A stretch of DNA of 64,000 nt from Pycnopodia helianthoides (lineage: Eukaryota > Echinodermata > Asteroidea > Forcipulatida > Asteriidae): contig CM063243.1 of the NCBI GenBank assembly GCA_032158295.1, positions 248,001 to 312,000 on the forward strand. The letters run 5' to 3'. Every line of letters starts with the position of its first letter. Position 1 is the first letter of the stretch. Made by a program: the position numbers and the translations under genes. Below the pieces are notes generated by a model. That model searched no databases and had not been told where the DNA came from. It saw only the letters and a program-made list of their open reading frames with translations. Of the stretch, positions 49,865 through 61,600 are shown piece by piece.

Positions 49865-50702
49865 TTGTTTATTTATTTCTGGCGTGTTTTATCTCAATGT
49901 CGAATTGTAGCTAAGTAGGCCTACAATGTTTTTTGTTGTAACACGTAGGCCTACATCTTGAAGTTCAAGTGTTCCGAACACCACTTTTTAAACAATTAAT
50001 GTGGCTTTGTTATTATAATTGTTCATCTATTATCGACGGTGGGTGGTGTCAATCAACCGCGCTTCCATCCAAAAAGGGGCGTGTTTTGTCCTACCTTATC
50101 ACTCAGTTACTTGAGGGCGTCTCCTCTAAATTAGTACAAGCTATGACAGCACAACTTTAAAAAGTAGTTGGATAAATCCTAGCGTTTCCTCCGTCTTTTG
50201 ATCACATATACTGGGCCTTCAAATTTGCATTTTGGTTGTTTTTGTGTTTCTTGAAAGTCTGCTGTGTACATTGTACGTGTAGTTACTCCACTTTCTGTCA
50301 GCATCTCCTGGTTGTGGGCGGGACTGCATATTTGAAGGACAACAGTATCGATTACTTTTGCGGCCCCTGACTCACAACGGTTACTAGACATTCCAATCAT
50401 GACCCAACCAATAACTAATGAATAATGCATATGGAGACCACCCCATGCAATGATGTAACCTTGAATGCTCATGTATCATGCAATGCATAATTGGAGACAC
50501 AATATCAAAGCACTATAGTAAGCTCAAGATATTACAGTTATTCTTCAAATTGTGGATTTTGTGTACGAACCTCTTCATATTCCTGTCTGACTTTCCTGTT
50601 CCACCGATTTAGACTACACTCTGGAAAATCTTACCCAAAGTGGATTTTCAACTTTAACTTTGTGAACCATTAGACTTGGCGCTTTACTTTGTGAACCATT
50701 TC

Positions 50703-51032
50703 GTGTGCTCGGAAGAAGGGCGTAAGGCTCTACGCCCTTTTACCGGGCACACATATTACTGTTTTTCAGTAACAAAAAGCAGCAAGCAATAAAATGGCTC
50801 CTCTGACAAAAAAATGACAATAATGTTACCTTTTTTGTTGGTAAAATTACTCCAAAGACATGTTTTCTCAAATCCATGCATAATTTAACGTTCCCGTATG
50901 ACTAGGAATGTTTAAAAAAAAGTGACCGAACTTTCACACTCTGTTTTCATGAAACACAATTTCGCAAAATCAATTGCTTAAGCCCTTTTACCAGTAACTT
51001 TTCGTTAAGTCCTTCTTCCGGGCACACGACAT
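50703..51032. repeat. Foldback next to the minisatellite
   Basis: CGTGTGCTCGGAAGAAGGGCG at the left is imperfectly inverted as CTTCTTCCGGGCACACG at the right. Isolated minisatellite units lie just outside it (50660-50700 and 51050 on), so it probably inserted into the array. Confidence 0.7.
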
Positions 51033-51054
51033 AGACTGTGGGAACTTTTGTGAC

Positions 51055-52405
51055 CAATATTAGACTGGGCGCAACACTTTGTTAACCATTAGACTGGGCG
51101 CTTTAATACTTTGTGACCACTAGACTGGGCGCAACACTTTGTGAACCATTAGACTGGGCGCTTTAATACTTTGTGACCACTTAGACTGGGCGCTAACTAC
51201 TTTGTGAACCATTAGACTGGGCGCTAATACTTTGTAACCAATTAGACTGGCGCCTTTAATACTTTGTGAACCATTAGACTGGGCGCAACACTTTGTAAAC
51301 CAATAGACTGGGCGCTTTAATACTTTGTGACCACTAGACTGGCGCAATACTTTGTGAACCATTAGACTGGGCGCTTTAATACTTTGTAGACCATTAGACT
51401 GGCGCTTTAATACTTTGTGACCATTAGACTGGGCGCTTAACACTTTGTAAACCATTAGACTGGGCGCTTTAATACTTTGTTACCATTAGACTGGGCGCTT
51501 TAATACTTTGTGAACCGTTAGACTGGGCGCTTTAATACTTTGTGAACCATTAGACTGGGCGCTTTAATACTTTGTAAACCATTAGACTGGGCGCTTTAAT
51601 ACTTTGTGACCACTAGACTGGGTGCTTTAATACTTTGTGACCATTAGACTGGGCGCTTTAATACTTTGTGACCATTAGACTGGGCGCTTTAATACTTTGT
51701 GACCATTAGACTGGGCGCTTTAATACTTTGTGAACCATTAGACTGGGCGCTTTAATACTTTGTGAACCATTAGACTGGGCGCTTTAATACTTTGTGAACC
51801 ATTAGACTGGGCGCTTTAATACTTTGTGAACCGTTAGATGGCGCTTTATACTTTGTAAACCATTAGACTGGGCGCTTTAATACTTTGTGAACCATTAGAC
51901 TGGGCGCTTTAATACTTTGTGAACCATTAGACTGGGCGCTTTAATACTTTGTGAACCGTTAGACTGGGCGCTTTAATACTTTGTGAACCATTAGACTGGG
52001 CGCTTTAATACTTTGTAAACCATTAGACTGGGCGCTTTAATACTTTGTGACCACTAGACTGGGTGCTTTAATACTTTGTGACCATTAGACTGGGCGCTTT
52101 AATACTTTGTTACCATTAGACTGGGCGCTTTAATACTTTGTGAACCATTAGACTGGGCGCTTTAATACTTTGTAAACCATTAGACTGGGCGCTTTAATAC
52201 TTTGTGAACCATTAGACTGGGCGCTTTAATACTTTGTGAACCATTAGACTGGGCGCTTTAATACTTTGTGAACCATTAGACTGGGCGCTTTAATACTTTG
52301 TGAACTGTTAGACTGGGCGCTTTAATACTTTGTAAACCATTAGACTGGCACTTTAATACTTTGTAAACCATTAGACCCTTATTAGACTGGGCGCTTTACT
52401 TTGTA
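51055..52405. repeat. 32-bp minisatellite, about 42 copies
   Basis: Unit GAACCATTAGACTGGGCG plus CTTTAATACTTTGT. The left part is more diverged, the right nearly homogeneous. It lies between the divergent spectrin and P450 genes. ORFs here are repeat artefacts. Confidence 0.96.
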
Positions 52406-53461
52406 TGCAGTAGGCGAGGTCCGATTGATAGTAAAGTTGACTTTCGACAGGTAAATGTGACTGGTTTGCGGAATTATAATAAATGTTTAAATACTTCCCA
52501 GTGATTCCGAACTGTATTGCTATTCAAATTGCCCGCGATTGTTCTACACGATAAGTAAACCACTGTATAGTAAGGAGATTGAAGGTTGGATCAACACTAG
52601 ACTTGACTTCAAGTCTGCATCAGCCATAATTCGATAACAAAGAGGGCGCTATTTTATGCGCCACTGAGTAGAACGTGTAAGCAGTCAAGGTACAACCAAT
52701 GCTAAATGCAAATTGTCCAAAATGTTTTTTTAAAATATTTAAGTCTCTTAGCCTCTTGAAAACAAAGACAGTATTTTTTTTAAACTTATACTTTCTGCTA
52801 AATTTTTGGCAGGTCAGCTGAGGAATTTGCTAAAGTAAATTACCTCCAAAAAGCAACCCCTCCCCTCGAAAAATTAATGTACTTTCCCTAACTGACTTGC
52901 AGCTATACATGAAGCATTCCTCCACTTTCCCAAGACAAATAGGTAGGAACAACTTTAAAGCCAACATTTATCAAGACTCCTAAAGTCCTAGACAACCCTA
53001 GGAACTGACCCCCACCCCACCCCACCCCCTTAGATATGTGGAATGGTCCAGTCTAGGACATCAAGGACCATCAACTCCCTTTCTGTGTGGGCTTTGAAGG
53101 TTGGAAAATCAATAGACAAAATCAAGTCCCCAACACCACTATGGCGGGGTGTCTGGCTTTGCTGTATTGTATCAGATAGCAAACAAATACGGTCACAGGT
53201 TGGAACAAAGTCCAGGTAAACACCGAAGCTGCTGGTTACGGTCTAGTAGGCAACGAGTCAACAGCATTGACGCGTTTAATATTGCAGTTACGATTCGCGA
53301 TTGACAGCATAAATCTACTGAAACAAGACAACTGGTTTAAACAGCACGTTTTCAGCACTGCTCTTGGACAGTTTATAACAGCTCAGAACTAGCTCGTATT
53401 ACTCTTGCGTATAATGGTAATAGAATTATTGGTGAATTTGACCTGTATCTGAAAAACGAAA
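52406..53461. other. Upstream region of the CYP46-like gene
   Basis: About 1 kb of unique-looking sequence before the P450 start codon. It must contain the promoter and 5' UTR, but I see no clear TATA box or other landmark and no coding potential. Confidence 0.5.
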
Positions 53462-53619
53462 ATGGTGACTGAGCTTTGCAATACACAAGTATCATGTTTG
53501 CTGCTCTACAGTTGTGTTTTAGTAGTGTCTCTTCTAGGATGTATATTTCTTGCGGCAGTGCTGTATATTCATTATCAGCACTGTAAGTACGCTCATATTC
53601 CGTCACCAACTAGAGATGG
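53462..53619 (+). CDS. CYP46A1: CYP46-like exon 1 (membrane anchor)
   Basis: ATG at 53462. About 25 hydrophobic residues, then HYQHCKYAHIPSPTRD. Donor GG|GTAAGT, phase 2. Confidence 0.93.
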
Positions 53620-55581
53620 GTAAGTACCAATTAAACACTAAAATTATATATCATATAATCATATACTATAAAAGTATATAGTCACTGCAGTACTCGTTAT
53701 TTCCAATGGGTATAACTCCTGCCGAGGTTATGTTTAAATTTGTTGAAGTTTTCCATTCATTTTTCAAACAAATGCATGTTCTAATTTAGTTCAATGTTTA
53801 CCCTGTTCATAGTTTATTATTTATCAGTGAGTAATTTTACATTTTTCTTTTGAGATGAAAAATAAGTATGATATTAAAGGAACATACAGAATTGGTTTTT
53901 GCTAACAAAACAGTTGCTGGCAGTGTAAGCACTTTATCTAATCCACCATATACATAAACTGACAAACCTGTAGAAGTTTGAGATCGATCGGCCATCTGAG
54001 TCACGAGAAAATAGTGAAAAACCGATTACACATTTGCATGAAATCATATAGATTCAACAAATGAATAAAACGCTCACTGAGCGATAAACTCCAATCGGAA
54101 AATTAGTTTATTCATTTCTCACCAAATATGGCATTTCAGAAAGAAAAAAATTTCAGGGATGTTTTCTACTATCATCATCATTAGACCGTGTAAGTTTTAT
54201 GTAAATCTGTGATCAAAAAGTATATTTTACAAGTTTTTTCTTACCAATTCTGTAATGTTCCTTTAAGTCCGAGCAATCTTCAAATTGATAGGGGACAGAA
54301 ACGCCGTCATTAACACCAACATTCAGCAGTTTTCTGGTCTCATAAACTCAAACTCTAAACATACCTAAAGCAAAATTTTATTTGGTCTCTGTATAAATCA
54401 GAAAGTATTTTAGCGGGTTTTTTTTTAAGTTTTTTTTTACTGTCGATGACAAAACCTTTAGTGTTTGTAAGTCACATTTTAGTGTCCCTTGTTTTTGTAC
54501 ACAAAGTGATTCCAAATCTCCGCACATGTTCTTACATTAATGTTTCGGAACATTGTTCTGCTGATTTTTATAAATTATTAACATAAAATACCCTCTTTTT
54601 GTTCAATTGTGGAATTTTCGTTGTCAGGTTTTTTGTTGGACATGCCTCAAGATTCGAAGAGTACATGAAAAGGGATCTACCTATTATGGAAGTGATTCTT
54701 AACATGTGAGTGAAATAACCAATATTTTAATTAACAACACTGTTGTAACTGGAGTAGAGACATAGACCATATTATGAGACTATAAAACAACAACTGCAAT
54801 TATTTGATTCCAGGGCCAAGGAATGCGGTCCAGTATTTGTGATATACGTGTTTTGGCTGCACAGCGTGACGATATTCGATCCTGATGGAGTTAAGGTAAA
54901 CATCAATCCAAATTATTCTTTATGCCCTAGTAGTTAAGGTAGTCTTACTATAACACTTTGACCTTTCCCTCAGAGAACAATGAAAGGTCAAACTGTCACA
55001 AAAATAGGATAGAAATATGAAATAAGGTGGATGTCAAGCGATGGTGCAATGTTGATGTGGTGATGAGTCACCGTGACACAGCGATATACTGTTGGAACTA
55101 ATCCCTTGACAAATAGGGCTGGCGCGTGGAAGGGTTGGCTGGTCAGTTGTACGATGAAGTTAGTCCTATCATAGAGTAAGGACAGACTCTATGGTCCTAT
55201 CGATCGGTTGAAGTCTGAATTACACGCGATGGGGCAATCCTTGACGTTATAAAACTATGAATAGATCGGTATAAAACTCATCTATATTAATATCAATCGT
55301 AACATCGTCACATGTATCGAAAAGATACCGAATCGACAAACCTTGGAGTGAATGCAAACATGGATAATTACCGAGAGGTACACAAACTTACGAAGAACTC
55401 GGTATTATTATTGATACCGTTGAACTCAACGCAGATCAATCGGCATTTGCTCTGAATCAAGGATTGGGGGTTTGATGAGTCACCATGACACAGCACAAAT
55501 AACTGTTGGGGATAATCCCCTGACAAAGAGGGCGGGCGCGTGCGAAAGGCCATGTGGTCAGCTGTATGAGGAAGTTAATCC

Positions 55582-55612
<31 letters not shown>

Positions 55613-58600
55613 GCCTTCGAGAAAGACTCTGCTAGGGTCGAAACGTCAGGCCACTAACTAATTTTTTGCAGGAAGTTAATCCCTTCGATTGACAATGTTG
55701 CGTTGATCAATTTGTTAAGAAAACATGACACAGCTAGAACAAGATATCCATGAAATCATAACATGATCAACTACACGTACATTATGTCTATCATAAGATG
55801 AGTTATAGGATCTACCAAACTTTGCATTTGTACTTTAAGAAAGCTGTAGGTCTAAAAGAAGAAAAGACTGAACAATAACAATAATGATCATGGTTTGAGG
55901 CATTGCATGGTGAAGTATCAATATTATTCGGTTTGCGGTAACACCATGTGTATAAATATCTACTTTGCTGTGTAGATTTTGTTCTTTAGAGAACTTGTCT
56001 TGCTATTATTCTACTACCGCGGAGTAGATTTTCGGAATTCGGGAGACTTCTCAGTTCTGAAAAGAATTGTCCTGCTTATTAATACTACCTACCAAGTACC
56101 TGGGCTGGAGGTAGGAAATCGGCCTGGACTACTTACTTTAGCTTTGTGGATCGGGGGGACTTCACGTAAATAACTGCACTGCCGCGGAGTGAGTTCTTTT
56201 GGCCTTAACGCTTCGACTAGCTTGCTCTAGTCATCGTCAGGAGACTGAAGAGTGTAAGACATGTACAATCGGAGGAGGCGTGACATTCAAATGAGTTGGG
56301 GTGTTTATTTAATACTTGTGTTTATCGGAGTATATTACTTCGTAAACATCTCAGTATACAGGACGAAGTTTACTTTCCGTAATCGGGGTAAATACCAACC
56401 ATTGACCTGGCAATGCAAGATGAATGCAATGCAGATCATACAAGAGAGTTTTTTATTCGACACACCTTCCAACATGACTAGTTGGTTCATTTTACTGCTG
56501 TCCCCAATTCGAGGCTCTACACGCAAATGGCTGACCGTGCAAAAGGCGAACTTGTCGAATATATAGGAAAAGGGCCCTTGTGACTATGATCTGCGTGGCA
56601 CCAACGACGGCGACAGCGATGATGACAAAGACAATGACAATGACAAGCGACAGCAGCATTCACAATAGCTCCAGTTGGCAAAGCTAATGTTGTTTTGTTT
56701 ACTCAGGAACTGCTCTCGGTCGACAGCCCTCATCGGAAACCTGCCAGGACTTACAGTGCCTTCAAGGAAGTATTTGGGGCCCGTTTTCTTGGAAGTGGAT
56801 TAATATCACAAAGAGATCCCGTCAAACATGGACAGAGAAGAGCAATGTTCACTCCAATGTTTAAACAAAGGTAAGTATAGACTCGTCACCAGTCCCTCCC
56901 TATCAAGCAGGTTACAATCGAGGTTAAATTATACGGATGTATTGAGCTTGCAGTATGTAGGCTAATGAGAATCAAACTAATTACTTGCAGATATTTGGTG
57001 ACTTTGGTTGATCAGTTTAATGCCAGTGCAGATCTTCTGATTGAGAAGCTGAGCCATAAAGCTGATGGCAAGACAGAAGTGGCCATGTTGGATGAACTGA
57101 ACAGAACAACTCTTGACGTGATTGGCAAAGTAAGCTTTGTGACTCAAAATACGAAATGCTTAACAATTAAGACACACAAGTAATATTTACTTAACGTTTT
57201 TGTATATCTTTAAATTTATATAAATGTTGATAGCACATCATATTTAATAGGCTGAGTTTATGACTATATTAACAATACTTCATTCAATAATTGCCAAAAG
57301 GTGGCATTTGGGATGGATTTGAACTCGACGTTAGATGAGAATTCACCATTCAACAAAGCAATAGGACGGAGTTTGGACGGTGTTGCCGAGAACTTGCTCT
57401 CACCACTAGAGAAGGTGGGTACATAACTCTCAATCGCAATCATCATAGGACATATCAATACTTACTTTCAACAGAATTGTTGTTAAAGGAACATTACAGA
57501 ATTGGTTTTTGCTAACAAAACAGTTGCTGGCAGTTTAAGCACTTTATGTAATCCACCATATACATAAACTGGCAAACCTGTAGAAGTTTGAGATCGATCG
57601 GCCATCTGGGTCACGAGAAAATAGTGAAAAACCGATTACACGTTTGTATGAAATCATATAGATTCAACAAATGAATAAAACGCTCACTGAGCGATAAACT
57701 CCAATCGGAAAATTAGTTTATTCATTTCTCATCAAATATGGCATTTCAGACAGAAATATTTCAAGGGATGTTTTCTACTATCATCATCATTAGACCGTGT
57801 ACGTTTCATGTAAATCTGTGATCAAAAAGTATATTTTACAAGTTTTGTTCTTACCAATGCTGTAATGGTCCTTTAACCAATCTTGCTGACAAGATTACTG
57901 TAGTTGTGAAATAAACTTCATGTCTATTTACACTGAACTAGTACAATATATTACCGGCTGCTCGTAAGAGGCATCAAGAAATACGAGATGCCATCAACTT
58001 CCTCAGGGAGACAGGGAGGAGGTGCATAAAAGGTAAACTACAGAAATTACGAAACAACGAGGAGTTACATGATGACATCTTTACTCATCTCTTGAGAGAA
58101 ACTTGTCAAGAAGGAGCAGAAGAAATTGAGATGGAGGAGCTGGTGGATGAGTTTGTCACTTTGTTCTTTGCTGGTAAGTCTGCATATAATGGTTGACAGA
58201 TGACTGTGCATTTAATGAGTTGTAACCTATAATGGAGTTGATTACTTGATTAATTTATGAATATTATATGTTGGTGTCGAATGCTAGGTCAGGAAACTAC
58301 TGCTAATCTTCTCAGCTTCTGTTTGCTTGAACTTGGTAACCACCCAGAAATTATGCACAGGTAATACAGGAATATTGTTAAGAATGGTTTTTCTCCACAA
58401 TTCTTACCGTTTATATTTTAAAATATATTCCGTCTGGAATACCAGCACGTGCGAGAAAATGTTGTACCAACACTCATTTCTTGTTTCGATGTGCCAGATT
58501 GAAATAAACGTGTATGTACACTAAAAAAAAACACGTTTCTTTGTAATTTTTGTTAAAAGTATTTTACAGTTCTTGTTGTATTTTGTTTTATATAGACCTA

Positions 58601-61391
58601 GCTAGACATTGAATGGAGTGAATTTGGTGTTTGTCAAAAGCAATGGTGTGTCACTTTCACGACGAGTCGCCAATACAATAAGGCCACTTCCTTATTAGAG
58701 GCCGCTTCCTTTTTTTTACGATCTCTGACGAAAAAAATAAAATAAAAATAAAATATATGTGATCGTATAGGCCTATACTTTTACTTTAGCACACACACAA
58801 AACACCGAAATAAACTGGCGACCATCTTGGAAAAAAATAGCCTTGAAAATAGCGGTTGTCTTGCAAAATGTGTCGTGCAGCCCAAACAGAAAGGCCCTCC
58901 TCCTTCATTTTTTCAAAAAGGCAGGACGCTAAACATTAAATTTTCTTTTGGCCTGAAACTAAAGCAATGAAATTAACACAATCAACATTAAAACAAGATT
59001 AGACGTTGGTTTTAATTCATTAAATGTCTTGATTTATATTAGCTATAACCTCGAGACAAATGGTTCGATTTGAATATTCATGATTATGTTTAATCCTTCA
59101 GACTGAGAACTGAAGTAGATGCCATACTTGGAGATAATGACCAGCTTGGGTCTGCTGATGTTGGCAAACTCGAGTACATGATGCAGGTTTGTTCAACTAT
59201 TGCGTAAGATTTAAATGATATATGCTCCTGTCCTAAAATAGTTCAGTGGGAGGTATTATGCCTAATTATTGATAGTTTACTTTTCTGATCTCATACTGAC
59301 TGCTTCCAAGCTATCTATAAGAATCCAAACGCAACGAAATATACCTGTCTTCTATTTGAATTCTTCAATCTCACTATCTGACCATTCTATTACAAAGGCC
59401 ATTTGACCATTCTAATTACCTAATTATAAACAAAAAATGGATATGTTACTCTGCAGAGTTGCTTCACTGTTCTTCCGGTGTCATTATTATGAACTAATTT
59501 TAAAGATTTAAAGAGTAATCCGATCTCTGGTCAGTCAATCTAATGCCTTGTACCAGGCTTGGTTAAATTATTATGAAATGTTCAAAAATTATAGAGAAAT
59601 TATTGATCTTTTTAGGTACTAAAGAAACTCTAAGGTTGTGGTCTCCAGTCAGCGGCACATTACGTGAGCTAGCCCATGATGTACAGATCGCAGGTTACAA
59701 GATACCAAAAGGAGCTGTAGTTGCGGTAAATAGCATAAACTTGTTGTCTTGTATTTTTAAAGAGTTTGAAACAGAACTAATTATGGATTTTATTGTGTGG
59801 GTCACTGTTCAAGCCAGGAAGAGGGCCACACCTCGGGAAGAGGGCAACCGGGAAGGGGGAACCGGCCCTCCCATGCACTTATGCCGCGATAAACATAGTC
59901 TTGGCGTCAATACGTCAGTGACTCGATATAACCCGTGCATTGGCCGCCATCTTTGAAAGGCTATTATTGACTGAGAGTATCAAAGATGATATACTTTTGA
60001 TTTAGAATCCACTGGGGGAAAACAAAACCGGAAATTTGTTGGTTTGTATTGTGTGGAACTCAGTGATGTGAGTTAAGACAATATGTGTTAAAAATAATAA
60101 AGCTGGATAATCTCTTGACTTAAAGGTGAGCTCCCATATGGCGAAAATGGAAGAGTTTTTCCCTGATCCGTTGAAGTTTGATCCTGACCGCTTCATGGCC
60201 GGTGCAACCATGTAAGAGGATTACTGTAATCTTATATTAAAGACGAGTTAAGATTATCCATCATGGCATATCTTATTACATGTCATGAAGTAGATTTCCT
60301 TTTTAAGGGCCAGTGGAATAAATATGAAATGTTCCATGTTACACCATTATTTACACAGTTTAAATTTAAAGAAACGTTACAGAATTGGTTTTTGCCAACA
60401 AAACAGTTGCTAGCAGTGTAAGCACTTTATGTAATTCACCATATACATAAACTGACAAACCTGTAGAAGTTTGAGATCGATCGGCCATCTGGGTCACGAG
60501 AAAATAGTGAAAAACCAATTACACATTTGCATGAAGTCATATAGATTCAACAAATGAATAAAACGCTCACTGAGCGATAAACTCCAATCGGAAAATTAGT
60601 TTATTCATTTCTCATCAAATATGGCATTTCAGACAGAAATATTTCAAGGGATGTTTTCTACTATCATCATCATTAGACCGTGTAAGTTTTATGTAAATCT
60701 GTGATCAAAAAGTATATTTTACAAGTTTTTTTCTTACCAATTCTGTAATGTTCCTTTAAACATTTCCACCCGGAAATGACTCCAACTTGGCCCCAAAAGA
60801 CGCTTTTTTTGATGACGAAAAGACGCAACACTATCTTTTTCTGAATTACTTTTAGCTAGACGACAGATTATGAATAATAAAAACTACGTGTTAACTACTT
60901 GTTGTAATTTCCCTTTTCACTTTCAGAAAAGAGTACACGTATTTTCCGTTTTCGTCTGGAACACGTTCCTGTATTGGTAAACAGTTTGCATTGGTGAGAA
61001 ACTTATTCTGTATAAACTTGATTGTAACAGGTCGCATATTAATGTTTTTATTTGATAGGACCTATAGGCAATACAAGTGGTCATTGCATGATAAACTATA
61101 ATTACACTGATACTTAGATTTGACTTTTGTGTTAAGATCTCATAATAATCACATGGGGTTTAGCCACTATAGGCCTATACCATCACAACATTGGAAATAA
61201 AAGTTACACCAACATTGAAAATATAATTTCTTGTTGTTTACTTTTTATAGATTGAGGCTCGTGTGCTGCTTGCTAGACTACTTCACAAGTTCAACTTTGA
61301 CCTTGTACCTGGACAGGGATATGGCATCTTAGATCAAGTCACTTTGAAACCTAAAGGACGATGTAGAAACTATCTTAGTCTAGTAGAGTAA
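53462..61391 (+). CDS. CYP46A1: CYP46A1-like cytochrome P450 (cholesterol 24-hydroxylase type), 13 exons
   Basis: A microsomal P450 monooxygenase; vertebrate CYP46A1 24-hydroxylates cholesterol for its removal. The joined exons give about 509 residues (human CYP46A1 has 500). In order: N-terminal membrane anchor (about 12-36), HIPSP hinge, F/G region, I-helix AGQETT (about 321-326), K-helix ETLR (379-382), FPDPLKFDPDRF (423-435), heme-binding FSSGTRSCIG with Cys about 456, and a stop at 61389-61391. All junctions are GT-AG with matching phases. One base is missing in exon 10. The substrate is inferred from family likeness; invertebrate CYP46-like enzymes may use other sterols. Confidence 0.9.
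53874..54266. mobile_element. MITE, family 1 (P450 intron 1)
   Basis: Full-length copy, left end TTAAAGGAACATACAGAATT, right end inverted; core ACCGATTACACATTTGCATG. Confidence 0.88.
54628..54705 (+). CDS. CYP46A1: CYP46-like exon 2
   Basis: FFVGHASRFEEYMKRDLPIM, matching the 'FLLGHLP.F' segment of CYP46. Phase 2 at both ends. Confidence 0.92.
54814..54895 (+). CDS. CYP46A1: CYP46-like exon 3
   Basis: AKECGPVFVIYVFWLHSVTI then FDPDGVK, the beta-1 sheet region. Confidence 0.92.
55061..55585. repeat. Diverged direct repeats in P450 intron 3
   Basis: GATGAGTCACCGTGACACAG at 55061 and GATGAGTCACCATGACACAG at 55474 begin two related segments of about 110 bases (both continuing with CTGTTGG, GACAAA, GGCGCGTG and GGTCAG). 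The second is followed by a T-run of 28. Confidence 0.7.
55585..55672. repeat. Poly-T and Penelope-like terminal motif
   Basis: T-run, then CTCTGCTAGGGTCGAAACGT and CAGGCCACTAACTAA. A similar string is at 33045-33080. Confidence 0.5.
55925..56165. mobile_element. Second copy of the 'CGGTTTGCGGTAACACC' element
   Basis: Matches 34995-35272 in opposite orientation, including CTACTACCGCGGAGTAGATT. Its right terminus is lost or replaced by the Penelope-like segment at 56201. Confidence 0.8.
56707..56870 (+). CDS. CYP46A1: CYP46-like exon 4
   Basis: YSAFKEVFGARFLGSGLISQ and HGQRRAMFTPMF (the C-helix W/H-x-x-x-R region). Confidence 0.93.
56991..57129 (+). CDS. CYP46A1: CYP46-like exon 5
   Basis: YLVTLVDQFNASADLLIEKL and LDELNRTTLDVIGK, D-E helix region. 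Phase 0 end. Confidence 0.93.
57301..57414 (+). CDS. CYP46A1: CYP46-like exon 6
   Basis: 38 codons, VAFGMDLNSTLDENSPFNKA. Phase 0 ends; a family 1 MITE follows in the intron. Confidence 0.92.
57483..57876. mobile_element. MITE, family 1 (P450 intron 6)
   Basis: Full-length copy with inverted TTAAAGGAACATTACAGAAT ends, one mismatch at the right. Confidence 0.88.
57942..58173 (+). CDS. CYP46A1: CYP46-like exon 7
   Basis: 232 bases, AARKRHQEIRDAINFLRETG, HDDIFTHLLRET and ELVDEFVTLFFAG, leading into the I helix. Confidence 0.93.
58288..58360 (+). CDS. CYP46A1: CYP46-like exon 8 (I helix)
   Basis: GQETTANLLSFCLLELGNHP; with the preceding Ala this gives the oxygen-binding AGxET motif. Confidence 0.94.
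59102..59186 (+). CDS. CYP46A1: CYP46-like exon 9
   Basis: LRTEVDAILGDNDQLGSADV then GKLEYMMQ, the J-J' helices before the K helix. Confidence 0.92.
59616..59725 (+). CDS. CYP46A1: CYP46-like exon 10 (K helix), one-base frame break
   Basis: Expected VLK|ETLRLWSPVSGTLRELAH, then IAGYKIPKGAVVA. The AAAGAAA at 59622-59628 lacks one G; as written, translation would stop after five codons. Phase 0 ends otherwise fit. Confidence 0.9.
60126..60211 (+). CDS. CYP46A1: CYP46-like exon 11
   Basis: FFPDPLKFDPDRFMAGAT with the PxRF arginine. Phase 2 end. Confidence 0.93.
60365..60759. mobile_element. MITE, family 1 (P450 intron 11)
   Basis: Left end TTAAAGAAACGTTACAGAAT, right end TGTAATGTTCCTTTAA. Confidence 0.88.
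60927..60993 (+). CDS. CYP46A1: CYP46-like exon 12 (heme-binding loop)
   Basis: KEYTYFPFSSGTRSCIGKQF: FxxGxRxCxG with the heme-ligand cysteine. Confidence 0.95.
61251..61391 (+). CDS. CYP46A1: CYP46-like exon 13 (terminal)
   Basis: ARVLLARLLHKFNFDLVPGQ, DQVTLKPKGRCRNY and stop TAA at 61389. Two degenerate tandem copies follow. Confidence 0.93.
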   Translation: MEARVLLARLLHKFNFDLVPGQGYGILDQVTLKPKGRCRNYLSLVE

Positions 61392-61600
61392 GGCTCGTGG
61401 ACTGCTTGCTGATAGGGTCTTTCACAATGTCAACTTTGACTTTGGATCAAGTCACTTTGAAACCTCAAGGACTATTACTAGTACTTAGTAGAGTAAGGCT
61501 CGTGGACTGCTTGCTGTAGGTCCATTCACAAGTTTAAATTTCGGCATGGATCAAGTCACTTTGAAACCTTACGGACGTTTTAGAAATTATGAGAGATAGG
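61392..61600 (+). pseudogene. Two decayed tandem copies of the P450 terminal exon
   Basis: GGCTCGTGGACTGCTTGCTG at 61393 and 61497 each start a shortened copy of exon 13, both keeping GATCAAGTCACTTTGAAACC. They lack splice acceptors and contain deletions, so they lie in the 3' UTR. Confidence 0.88.

Noticed and set aside
51120..51455. 111-codon repetitive ORF
   Set aside because: Artefact of the 32-bp minisatellite.
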